Of a stretch of DNA of 39,719 nucleotides, positions 16,343 through 23,686 are shown one piece after another. The stretch's first letter is position 1, and each line of letters begins with the position of its first letter. The DNA is from JBBRHF01 sp038223055. Lineage in GTDB: Bacteria; Actinomycetota; Actinomycetes; JACCUZ01. The stretch is taken from positions 1 to 39,719 of the forward strand of contig JBBRHF010000015.1 in the NCBI GenBank assembly GCA_038223055.1, given 5' to 3'. Below the pieces are notes generated by a model. That model did no database searches, had not been told where the DNA came from, and saw only the letters and a list, made by a program, of their open reading frames with translations. The position numbers and the translations under genes are program-made.

Positions 16343-17338
16343 GTGCAGCTCATCTGGTTGGACCCCGAGAACCTCGACCGCCGAGACGTGGCGGGGGCCG
16401 TCGCGCTGCTCGAGGCGGCCCGCGCGCTGGACTCCCCGCACGAGCCGGTCGTCACCGTCGCCGCGTTCCTGGCCGGCCTGCGCCACGGCTGGGACGGCGA
16501 TCCCAACCTCGGCGCGATCGTCCGCGATGACCGTAGCCGCGTCGTCGGCCTCATCGACCTGTTGCTCCCGCGTTGGGACAACACGCATCTGGGCTACCTC
16601 GACGTGACGGTCGACCCGTGCGTGCGTCGCCACGGTTTGGGGACCGCGCTTTTCGAGGCGGGGGTCGAGCGAATCCGGGCCGAGGGACGCGGTGTGGTCA
16701 TGACCGGGTGCTTCGACGAGACACCCGGAGTCGGTTTCGCCAAGGCGATGGGGCTGGACCGGGCCTCCGACGACGTCCAGCGGCGTCAGGACCTGACAGC
16801 GATAGACCTGGTCGGCATCGCCGACATCAGCGCCGCGGCGACGAGGCACTCCTCGGCGTACGAGCTGGTGCGGCTGCCCGACGTGGTCCCCGACGACCTG
16901 GTGGCCGACCTCGTCTACGTCACCGGGGCGATCAACGACGCCCCGACCGACGACCTCGACATCGAGGACGAGGTCTTCAGCGCCGAGCGGCTGCGGGGGT
17001 TCGAGGCCGGACAGGTGGCCCGGGCACGTCGCATCTACCGGCTGGTCGCCCGGGCGCGTGCTACCGGCGCCCTGGTGGGGCAGACGCTGGTGTCGGTCGA
17101 CGCTGAGCACCCGCACTACGCCTGGCAGTACGACACGAGCGTGCTCTCGGCCCACCGTGGCCACCGGCTCGGTCTGGGCCTCAAGGCGGGAATGCTCCGG
17201 TGGCTGGCCGAGGCGGAACCGCAACTGCGAACGCTGGACACCTGGAACGCCGCCTCCAACGCGCACATGATCGAGGTCAACGAGGAGCTGGGCTACCGGG
17301 TCGTCGCGCGCGCCGTCGGGTGGCAACGCCATCTCTGA
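16343..17338 (+). CDS. Tandem GNAT N-acetyltransferase
   Basis: A 331-residue protein with two GNAT folds. The first (about 1-155) has the acetyl-CoA-binding segment LDVTVDPCVRRHGLGTALF; the second (about 165-331) has TSVLSAHRGHRLGLGLKAGML and ends with NAASNAHMIEVNEELGY, the conserved tail strand of double-domain GNATs. Both carry the RxxGxG/A-type P-loop (RRHGLG and HRGHRLGLG). Transfers an acetyl group from acetyl-CoA to an unknown amine. GTG at 16343 (VQLIWLDPENLD) is chosen over the upstream TTG at 16325. It diverges from the ABC operon and ends close to the convergent PNPOx-like gene. Confidence 0.85.
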   Translation: MQLIWLDPENLDRRDVAGAVALLEAARALDSPHEPVVTVAAFLAGLRHGWDGDPNLGAIVRDDRSRVVGLIDLLLPRWDNTHLGYLDVTVDPCVRRHGLGTALFEAGVERIRAEGRGVVMTGCFDETPGVGFAKAMGLDRASDDVQRRQDLTAIDLVGIADISAAATRHSSAYELVRLPDVVPDDLVADLVYVTGAINDAPTDDLDIEDEVFSAERLRGFEAGQVARARRIYRLVARARATGALVGQTLVSVDAEHPHYAWQYDTSVLSAHRGHRLGLGLKAGMLRWLAEAEPQLRTLDTWNAASNAHMIEVNEELGYRVVARAVGWQRHL

Positions 17339-17376
17339 CCCACTCCGTGAGGGAACGGGTTGGTCTGATCGGGCCG

Positions 17377-17402
17377 GTGACTCGAACCGCGGTTCGAGTC
17401 AC
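17377..17402. terminator. Perfect 26-bp palindrome between convergent genes
   Basis: GTGACTCGAACCG is followed exactly by its reverse complement CGGTTCGAGTCAC, so the 26 bases are self-complementary with no spacer. It spans the stop codon of the PNPOx-like gene (17399-17401) and lies 38 bases after the GNAT stop, so a bidirectional terminator or protein-binding site fits. See the findings. Confidence 0.6.
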
Positions 17403-17938
17403 AGGCCGGGCAGGCCCTCGATGCTGGTCGCGTTCTTGTCCGCACGGTAGGCCGACATCCCCTCGGGACCCCGCTTGTCGGCGAAAACCCGCAGCAGGTC
17501 ACGCTCCCCGACCAGGCCCATGACGGGAACGCCGTAGCCGCACGAGTCGCTGATCCTGCTCACGTCCACGACGATGACGGCGCGCGTGCCGGGGTGCGCC
17601 GGGTGACGGGCGGTCACCTCATCGAAGACCGCCTCGCCGGGCAGCGCGACGGTGCCGCGACCGTGCAGGCGCACGACCCGCGGCCGCTGGCCGAAGGACG
17701 CGAACATCACGACGATCCGGCCGTTCTCGTGCAGGTGCGCGATGGTCTCCACCCCGCTGCCCGTGTAGTCGACCCAACCCACCCGGTGGGCGTCCAGCAC
17801 CGAGAAGCAGTCGTGCCCGCGGGGAGAGACGTTGACCAGACCGTCGGCGGCCAGCGGCGCGGTGGCAACGAACCACAGCGGCTGGGCAGCCATCCAGGTG
17901 GCCAACCCGTCGTCGATTCGGTCGAAGATCTTGCCCAT
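17399..17938 (-). CDS. Pyridoxamine 5'-phosphate oxidase-like split-barrel flavoprotein
   Basis: A 179-residue protein of the PNPOx-like superfamily: LWFVATAPLAADGLVNVSPRGHDCFSVLD near residues 22-50 (the SPRG-like flavin region), WVDYTGSGVETIAHLHENGRIVVMFASFGQRPRVVRLHGRGTVAL about 55-100, and GYGVPVMGL near 140. Such proteins bind FMN or F420 and reduce varied small molecules; the specific cofactor is not clear from sequence. It is about the usual length (170-180) for this subgroup. ATG at 17938 begins MGKIFDRID. Its stop is inside the perfect palindrome. Next gene upstream (DoxX-like) lies 38 bases away, so co-transcription is possible. Confidence 0.85.
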   Translation of the reverse strand: MGKIFDRIDDGLATWMAAQPLWFVATAPLAADGLVNVSPRGHDCFSVLDAHRVGWVDYTGSGVETIAHLHENGRIVVMFASFGQRPRVVRLHGRGTVALPGEAVFDEVTARHPAHPGTRAVIVVDVSRISDSCGYGVPVMGLVGERDLLRVFADKRGPEGMSAYRADKNATSIEGLPGL

Positions 17939-17976
17939 CGCCCCAACATAGTGGCCGGCTCCATCTGGCTGGACGG

Positions 17977-18546
17977 CTATCCGGACCGTCCGGACCGCGC
18001 CGCGGCCGGGATCGGGGGCTGGGGGACACGGGCGGCGGCCGCGCTCGGCACGGCGTACGGCGTGGCGCTCGAGACGTCCCGAAGCCGGGCGGCCAGCACC
18101 AGCGCCGCCGAGATCAGCACCACATTCTTGACCACGAACTCGCCGATCGTGGTCAGCAGCAACGGGTTTCCGTGCTGGAAGGCGAGCGAGGGCTCCATCA
18201 CCAGCACGAGGAACGTGCCCGTCAGGTGCCCGACCAGCACGGCGCAGACGACGCTCAGCCAGCGGCCGGTGATCAGCGCCAGGCCCAGCACCACCTCGAC
18301 ACCGCCCAGCACGGGGACGAACCAGAAGGGGTCGACCCACGGCACCGCGCCCGCCACCAGGTCGGCCACCGGCGTCGCGTGGGCGACCTTCAGTGCCCCG
18401 AACCAGATGAACACGACGCCCATCGACACCCGAAGCAACGCCAGGCTGTAGGGCCGGACCAGGGTCGCGATCCGCTGCTCGGCCACGGCCAGTGCGGCCA
18501 ACGGAGAGGAATGCGGGACCGATCGGACGCGCGCGTGCACTGACAT
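17977..18546 (-). CDS. DoxX-like membrane protein
   Basis: A 189-residue protein with four hydrophobic helices: LLRVSMGVVFIWFGALKV (about 36-54), VPVLGGVEVVLGLALITG (about 75-92), VVCAVLVGHLTGTFLVLV (about 97-115) and VKNVVLISAALVLAARL (about 140-157). The GxxExxLGLAL motif on the second helix and the FGxLK motif on the first match DoxX/DUF417-type proteins, which have roles in quinone or thiosulfate/redox pathways in some bacteria. ATG at 18546; basic residues (RVRSVPHSS) precede the first helix. It precedes the PNPOx-like gene by 38 bases in the same direction. Confidence 0.82.
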   Translation of the reverse strand: MSVHARVRSVPHSSPLAALAVAEQRIATLVRPYSLALLRVSMGVVFIWFGALKVAHATPVADLVAGAVPWVDPFWFVPVLGGVEVVLGLALITGRWLSVVCAVLVGHLTGTFLVLVMEPSLAFQHGNPLLLTTIGEFVVKNVVLISAALVLAARLRDVSSATPYAVPSAAAARVPQPPIPAAARSGRSG

Positions 18547-18680
18547 GTGGACCCCCCAGGTGAGCGAGGCCGGACCGCGGCTTGGCCCGGCGATTCGTCG
18601 TATGGAGGCCGGGGATCCCACGGTGATACGCGCACCCCCAGTGGTGGGGGCCGGGCGCTCGTCGGTCGGTCGCCCCGCGA

Positions 18681-19051
18681 CTAGGGCCTTGCCTTGATGA
18701 CCCCGATCACATGACCCTCGGGGTCGGCGAACAGCCCGATCTCGATGTCCTCCATCACGAATCCGGGCCCATGATCCGGATCCCACCCAAACTCTCGGCC
18801 CGAGCGAGCGAGGCTTCCACGTCGGGCACCTCGACGTAGAACGTGACGTGTCCGCCGTAGCCCTCCGGGCTACCTGCGACGCCGCCGCCGATGCCGATCC
18901 CGTCGTCCCGGACGTTTCCGTCGCGCGACACTTCGCCGTAGCCCATCGGGTTGCTGGCGTCTATCTCCCAGTCGAACATCTCGGCGTAGCACTTCTGAAG
19001 CTTGCCCGCGTCGGTTCCGATGATCTCGAAGTGGACGACCGGCCGACCCAT
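18681..19051 (-). pseudogene. VOC (glyoxalase-like) protein gene with a frameshift
   Basis: From ATG at 19051 the frame reads MGRPVVHFEIIGTDAGKLQKCY and continues with EMFDWEIDASNPMGYG to GGIRIMGPDS, then TGA. The last part of a VOC fold is found in another frame immediately after: GFVMEDIEIGLFADPEGHVIGVI, ending with TAG at 18681-18683. A single missing base near 18767 would join the two into a typical 120-130 residue VOC domain with conserved DPEGH. VOC proteins bind metal and act on small molecules. Either the gene is inactivated or the sequence contains one base error. No clear gene follows on the same strand. Confidence 0.78.
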
Positions 19052-19120
19052 GATCCGATCCGTCCTGCGCCGCGCCGACCGGCGCGCTGGTGGCTTTCGC
19101 TGTAGTGAACACCCGTTCCA

Positions 19121-19166
19121 TGATCGTGAGGGGGTCCGGGCGCAACTGTCGCGCTCGAACCCCCTC
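19121..19166. terminator. Hairpin downstream of the Fn3 surface protein gene
   Basis: GAGGGGGT (19128-19135) pairs with ACCCCCTC (19159-19166), with a partial inner stem GCGC. It lies just beyond the stop at 19194 of the minus-strand gene. Its left arm carries the same TGATCGTGAGGGG sequence seen in the terminator at 14033. Confidence 0.5.
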
Positions 19167-19193
19167 GAGGTCGGGAACCGCCGATCCGCTGGG

Positions 19194-21245
19194 TCAGCGG
19201 GCGCGCACCGCGTTGGACCGCGCGGACATCGCGCTCTTGCCGACCGCGTTGACCGCCACCACGCGGAACCGGTAGGTCCCGGCCCGCAGCCGCAGCACGG
19301 CCGACCGAGCCCCCGGCCTGATCGAGGCGGAGGTGGTGCTCGTGAGCACGTTGCCCGAGGGACTCATCCGCTGGGCGACCACGCGGTAGCTCGTGATCTT
19401 CCTACCACCGGCCCGAAGAGGCGCCTGCCACGACGCGGCGGCAGTCAGCCTGCCACCGAGTGCGCCCGACCGGGCCGCGCGGATCCTCGGTGCCGAGGGC
19501 GCCCGGAGCACGGCCGGCTTGGCTCCCGGGACCACGGCGGCCGGCGGGACCACCACGCGCGGGCCCACCACGGGCGGGGCGGCCACGACGACGAGCGGCG
19601 GGACGGCCGCCGGCGGGGAGGCGGCGGGGGGGAAGACGACCGCCGGCGGAGCCGCTGCGGGCACGGGGACAGCACCGTTGATCGTGTAGGTCACCGCCCG
19701 GACGACGCTGGGGTTGTCAGCCGCATCGAACCCGACGACCTTGAGGGACTGCGAACTGGTGACCGCGATCTGCCCGGTCACGGGGGCGCTCGCCATGGTC
19801 GGGTCGGTGACATTTGGTCCACCGAGCTGGTAGCGCAGCGCTGACGTATCGGCCGAGCCGGTCACGGACACCATCTGCGCACCGACGTACGTGCCGGTGC
19901 CCAGGCTGAGCGTGGGCGCTGCCGGCGCGATCGTGTCCTTCGGCAGGAACCGGCTGGCCCCGGCGATGACCGTCGGGATGCCGGCGATCACCCGCTTGGT
20001 CGTGATCGACAGCTTCAGCTCGCCGTCGGGAACGCCGGCCAGGGCACTGACCGGGATGGCCGTCGTCCAGGTCTGGTTGACGCCCGGCGTCGGGGGCGCG
20101 CCGGCGCTCGGTGCCGGAGTCGGGACCGCTGTGGCGGTGGCGACCACCGCGCCGTCGGGGCCGGACACCGTAACCGAGACGTTCGCGGAGTTGAACGAGA
20201 CGCCGGACAGGGTGAGGTCGCCGCCAGCGGCCATCGCCGCCATGTTGACTACCCGTGGAGATGTCACCGTCGGCGCATCCATCGCGCCCAACGGGCAACC
20301 CCCGAGTCCGGGTCCGCCGACCTCGCCTGCCTCGAAGATGGTGATGCCGAGCCGGTCACCCGCCAAGTTGACCTCGTGCCACGCGAGCGCGCGCGTCTGC
20401 CCGGCCTGGGCGGTGGTGGCCGCTCCCACGCCGAGGTCGCGGTAGGTCGCGGTCCAGCCGGTCGGCCCGGCGGTAGCGTCCCAGGCCAGGTCGCCGTCCG
20501 GGGCGACGCCGCCCACGACCGCGCGGATGTCACGCTTCCCCACGAACGGCAAGAGGTCCGGGTTGACGACCCGCTGTTCGACGTTGGCCAGGTCGAGGCG
20601 GGCGCCGAGGGCGTCCGCCGCGGTCCCGTGGACCACGAAGTCGTTCATCACGCCATCGGCGTCCAACGCCATCGCCGTCCCTGCCTGGGCGGTGACGTCG
20701 ATGGTCGACTGACCCACTGCCGTCTCCGGATGGCCCTTCTCGAAGACCGCAACCACGTCACCGGGCAACAGGTCCGGGGTCGAGTTGGCCCAGCAGACCC
20801 CGCCGGGGTGGTTGACCTCCAGCGTTCCGGTGTTGTCCGTCACCCCGGACGCCGAGCCGACGACGACTCCGCCGCGGGTGACCTCGACCTCCATCGGCTT
20901 GTTCGCGGGAAAGTCACCCATCGAGATGAAGTCCCGCTCGGGGAAGATCGTGAGGTTGCTGGGCATCTTGGGGATCTGGAGGAGCACCGCCGCCTGGGCC
21001 TGCGAGGCAAGCGCCGGGGCGAGCAACGACAGAGCCACCACGCCGTACGCCGCGGCGCGCGCACCACGCCGCCACGAGCCGCTTCGGGGGTGTCGGTCGA
21101 GTTGCCCGGGACCTGTTTGCCTTGGACCTGCTAGCCCGGGACTGTGGTGGTCGGGACTGTGGTGGTCGGGACTGTGGTGGTCGGGACTGTGGTGGTCGGG
21201 ACTGTGGTGGTCGACCTGCGCTGGACCCGACGGCGATGGCTTCAT
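19194..21245 (-). CDS. Secreted surface protein with Fn3 and chitobiase-like domains, HHSPD repeats ahead of the signal
   Basis: A 683-residue exported protein. ATG at 21245 has GGGGGA 8-13 bases upstream. Residues 12-36 are five identical HHSPD pentapeptides, followed by a late signal sequence (hydrophobic about 63-84, GVVALSLLAPALASQAQA). The mature part contains a long N-terminal region of unknown fold (about 85-320), a beta-rich domain (about 325-420), a chitobiase/FN3-associated-like segment (about 425-510, DTIAPAAPTLSLGTGTYVGAQ, then SALRYQLGG), a Pro/Val/Ala-rich linker, and a C-terminal Fn3 domain (about 590-683) ending AVNAVGKSAMSARSNAVRAR. No LPXTG or transmembrane anchor is seen. 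It shares its upstream control region with the next gene. Confidence 0.8.
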   Translation of the reverse strand: MKPSPSGPAQVDHHSPDHHSPDHHSPDHHSPDHHSPGLAGPRQTGPGQLDRHPRSGSWRRGARAAAYGVVALSLLAPALASQAQAAVLLQIPKMPSNLTIFPERDFISMGDFPANKPMEVEVTRGGVVVGSASGVTDNTGTLEVNHPGGVCWANSTPDLLPGDVVAVFEKGHPETAVGQSTIDVTAQAGTAMALDADGVMNDFVVHGTAADALGARLDLANVEQRVVNPDLLPFVGKRDIRAVVGGVAPDGDLAWDATAGPTGWTATYRDLGVGAATTAQAGQTRALAWHEVNLAGDRLGITIFEAGEVGGPGLGGCPLGAMDAPTVTSPRVVNMAAMAAGGDLTLSGVSFNSANVSVTVSGPDGAVVATATAVPTPAPSAGAPPTPGVNQTWTTAIPVSALAGVPDGELKLSITTKRVIAGIPTVIAGASRFLPKDTIAPAAPTLSLGTGTYVGAQMVSVTGSADTSALRYQLGGPNVTDPTMASAPVTGQIAVTSSQSLKVVGFDAADNPSVVRAVTYTINGAVPVPAAAPPAVVFPPAASPPAAVPPLVVVAAPPVVGPRVVVPPAAVVPGAKPAVLRAPSAPRIRAARSGALGGRLTAAASWQAPLRAGGRKITSYRVVAQRMSPSGNVLTSTTSASIRPGARSAVLRLRAGTYRFRVVAVNAVGKSAMSARSNAVRAR
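21138..21212 (-). repeat. Five identical 15-bp units encoding HHSPD
   Basis: Five perfect copies of GGGACTGTGGTGGTC (plus-strand reading) translate to HHSPD on the minus strand, ahead of the export signal. Confidence 0.96.
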
Positions 21246-21268
21246 GACGGCATTCCCCCTGGTTGTCA

Positions 21269-21290
21269 ATGTGTGAGCGATCTCACACAT
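21269..21290. promoter_or_regulatory. CRP/GlxR-type palindromic operator upstream of the surface protein gene
   Basis: Nine-base arms ATGTGTGAG and CTCACACAT around CGAT; the core TGTGA-N6-TCACA (21272-21287) equals the CRP/GlxR-type consensus. It is centred about 35 bases before the ATG at 21245. A related site stands the same distance before the start region of the next gene. Confidence 0.72.
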
Positions 21291-21331
21291 GAACAGCAAA
21301 GGACAAGTGGGTGTCGGCAATCTAACGAAAA

Positions 21332-21356
21332 GGGCGTAGGACCTGGTCGTACGACC
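21332..21356 (-). promoter_or_regulatory. Shared upstream element containing CGTAGGACCTGGTC
   Basis: A 25-base element whose core (21335-21348) is identical to one at 23582-23595 upstream of the second secreted protein gene. It includes a GGTCGTACGACC palindrome. On the minus strand TTAGAT lies 17 bases further towards the gene, in a position suitable for a -10 element, so the motif may be an activator site near -35. Confidence 0.6.
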
Positions 21357-21434
21357 TTTGGATAGCAAAGAACGGGTCAAGGGTCGTACCCCACCCCCGA
21401 CCGGAGTCGCTCCCACCCGCCGACGCCGGACCCA

Positions 21435-21479
21435 CGGCGCGCGAGGGCCGGCCCACCCGGTGGACCGACCCTCGCGCCG
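21435..21479. terminator. Hairpin after the ASH/Fn3 gene
   Basis: CGGCGC...GCGAGGG pairs imperfectly with CCCTCGCGCCG over a 45-base span, 27 bases beyond the stop at 21506 of the minus-strand gene. Confidence 0.55.
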
Positions 21480-21505
21480 ACATGACCCGTGCTGGTGACC
21501 TCAAT

Positions 21506-23481
21506 TCACCGGGCGAGCACCTGGTGGGACAGCGCCGAGCGTCGCGACGTTCCCCGGATGTTGACCGCATGGACGTAGAACTGGTAGCGGGCGCCCCTCA
21601 CCAGATTCTTGACGGTCAGGCTTCGGGCGCGAGCCGACACGGCGCGGGTGACCACACGGGTGCTGCCGACACGGCGGATGCTGACCTTGAATCGGGTGAT
21701 CGCCGCTCCACCGTTGTGCAGCGGCGGCCTCCACCTGATGGTCGCGGTGACCGGGCCGCCGCGCCTGCCGCCGGTCGCTGACCCGGCCCCGTGGAGGGCG
21801 ACCAGTGCCCCCCCGCCTGGAGAGGCGTCGTTGGGCAGCCGAAGGGTCCCGACGGCGTCCCCGAGAGCCGCCGGGCGGAAGGTGACGGCAACGTTGCAGA
21901 AGGCTGCGGTAGCCAGCGTCGCCGGGCAGTCCGAGCCGGCGACGGCGAACAGACCCGTGGCCGACGCCGCCCCGACCGCCATGACCGCGTCGCCGGTGTT
22001 CCTCAGCAGCACAGTCTTTCGCAGGCTGGTCGTGCGTGGCCGGACATCGCCGAACTCAACGCTCGCCCTGCTCAGCGTTGCGTTCGGCGTGGTGCCGCTG
22101 CCGGCCAGGGCCACCGATGCCGATCCGGCAGATGCTCCGGGATGGGCGATGGTCAGGATGCCCGACTGGGCGCCGCGTGCAGCTGCGGTGTAGGCCGCGG
22201 AGACGGTGCACGAGGCACCGGAGGCGAGTGAAACACCACAGTCCTGCGATGCGGTGAACGGAGCGGTGGCGGTGGCGGTGGCGCCGACCGTCATGGGGAC
22301 CACGCCGGTGTTGGTCAACGTCACCGCGCGCGGGCCGCTCGTCGAGCCGACCTTGTTGTCGCCAAAGGCGAGCGGGCCACCGGCCACGCTGGCGACGGGC
22401 AGGGTCGTCGCATGCAGCGGCACCGAGATGGCTCCCGTGGGGGTATTGGCCACCATGGTCAAGGTTGCGTTGGCGTTGGCGTTGGCGGCCGAAGTCGCGT
22501 AGCCGACGGTCACCGTGCACGCGGCACCCACTGCCACCGGCCCGGCGCTGCACGTGCTGGTCGCCGAGAACCCGGTGCCGAGCGCGCTCGGCGCGGCGAC
22601 AGTCATGGGACGGTTGCCGATGTTGGTGACGGTCATCGCGCGGCTCGCGCTCACCGTGTTGCCGAAGTCGACGGCGCTCTCACTGATGGACGCCTGGGGC
22701 CCGTCCTGCAGCTTTCCCTGGACGACAAACTTGGTCTGCGTGAGGACCCCAGTCGGCCCCTGGACCCGGACGAAGTTGGCGCCCGCCGGCCCGCCCGTCA
22801 CGGTATGTGGCGTCGATGCGTCGCCGATGAAGCCCGTGGGCGGGGCGGGCAGGGTGGCGTCCCACCGGAGGAACGGTCCGAGACCACCCGACATCGGGCC
22901 CTCGAAGTTGCCGGGGATCGGGGTGAGGTCCTGGGTGTCGATGATCTCTGGCCCGGGACCGACGGCGGCCACGTTGAAGGTCTTCGTGCCGAACGGCCAG
23001 GTCACCGTGTAGGCACCCGGCGTCGACACCTCGAGTTTGATCCGGGTTCGGTTGAACGTGACCTCGTGCCCGGGGCCGGGCGCAAGGTAGGCGGCTTCGG
23101 TGGCGAGCAGCACGAACCCGTTGATCCCCTTGGCCGGGTCCACAAGTTCCGCATTGGCGTTGTAGTAGAACGCCTCGCCGTCGCCGCCCATGGCGGGATC
23201 GATCAGGTCGGCCCGGCCGACCAGGCAGGACGGGGGACCGTCCAGGCACAACTGCATGGCCAGTCCGCCGGCGTCGGCGTACTACGACGGGAAGTTGGTG
23301 CTCGGATCGATAGGCCCGTGGCCGATAAGGGCGGCGCTGGCCGGCGTGACGCCGACCAGTCCAACCGCCAGAGCGGCGACGACCATCGACGCCAGGCGGG
23401 CTGGCCGCCTCCTGCCGCGGCCCTTCGTGTCGTTGCCCCGTTGCCCCGTGGTGTGTGTTGACTCTACTGACGTGCTTGCAT
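21506..23481 (-). pseudogene. Secreted ASH-repeat/Fn3 protein with disrupted N-terminus
   Basis: The main frame 21506-23257 encodes 583 residues: an N-terminal beta-rich region (about 1-190), three choice-of-anchor-D/ASH-type repeats (each with VDFG or LAFGDNKVG then AVTLTNTGxxPMTV and CTVS), and a C-terminal Fn3 domain (TIRWRPPLHNGGAAITRFKVSI). Upstream in the same frame a signal peptide (MVVAALAVGLVGVTPASAAL, ATG 23386) is cut from the body by a TAG at 23282-23284. The start expected from the homologous leader of the neighbouring gene is ATG 23481, after GGGGATCGCC; its frame reads MQARQ then TAG. An 8-bp tandem duplication (23432-23447) also separates it from the signal frame. Probably recently inactivated, or two sequence errors. 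Confidence 0.62.
23432..23447. repeat. 8-bp tandem duplication GTTGCCCC
   Basis: Two direct copies lie between the expected start and the signal peptide of the ASH/Fn3 gene. Removing one copy would bring the ATG at 23481 into frame with the signal peptide, although a TAG at 23464-23466 would remain. Confidence 0.85.
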
Positions 23482-23508
23482 GGCGATCCCCGTCGTCAAG
23501 GTGGCGAT

Positions 23509-23523
23509 GTGAGCGGATCTCAC
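23509..23523. promoter_or_regulatory. Operator-like inverted repeat upstream of the ASH/Fn3 gene
   Basis: GTGAG-CGGAT-CTCAC, the same arms as the core of the site at 21269-21290 but with one extra base between arms. Its centre lies 35 bases before the expected ATG at 23481. Confidence 0.55.
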
Positions 23524-23577
23524 GGCCAACAGTGAACGATTTGTCGCTGTCGGAAACGATTCGAGCACCCTCCGTCA

Positions 23578-23603
23578 GGGTCGTAGGACCTGGTCCCAGG
23601 ACC
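23578..23603 (-). promoter_or_regulatory. Shared upstream element, second copy
   Basis: Contains the same CGTAGGACCTGGTC core (23582-23595) as the element at 21332-21356, inside a GGTCC/GGACC-rich palindromic context. Its distance to the GTGAG/CTCAC repeat is about 10 bases longer than at the first locus, close to one helical turn. Confidence 0.6.
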
Positions 23604-23686
23604 AGTGACCTGTGCGCCTCAACCAAGCGCGATCAGACGCCTTCGAGGGAGACGTAGCGGCCCGCCACCCGCGCCAACCCGTCACG

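Noticed and set aside
17377..17402. Partial tRNA gene
   Set aside because: Only the T-loop-like core is present; no acceptor, D or anticodon arms are found.
21332..21356. DosR/DevR box
   Set aside because: The GGACC/GGTCC palindromes are only loosely similar to the dormancy consensus, so the element is reported as unassigned.
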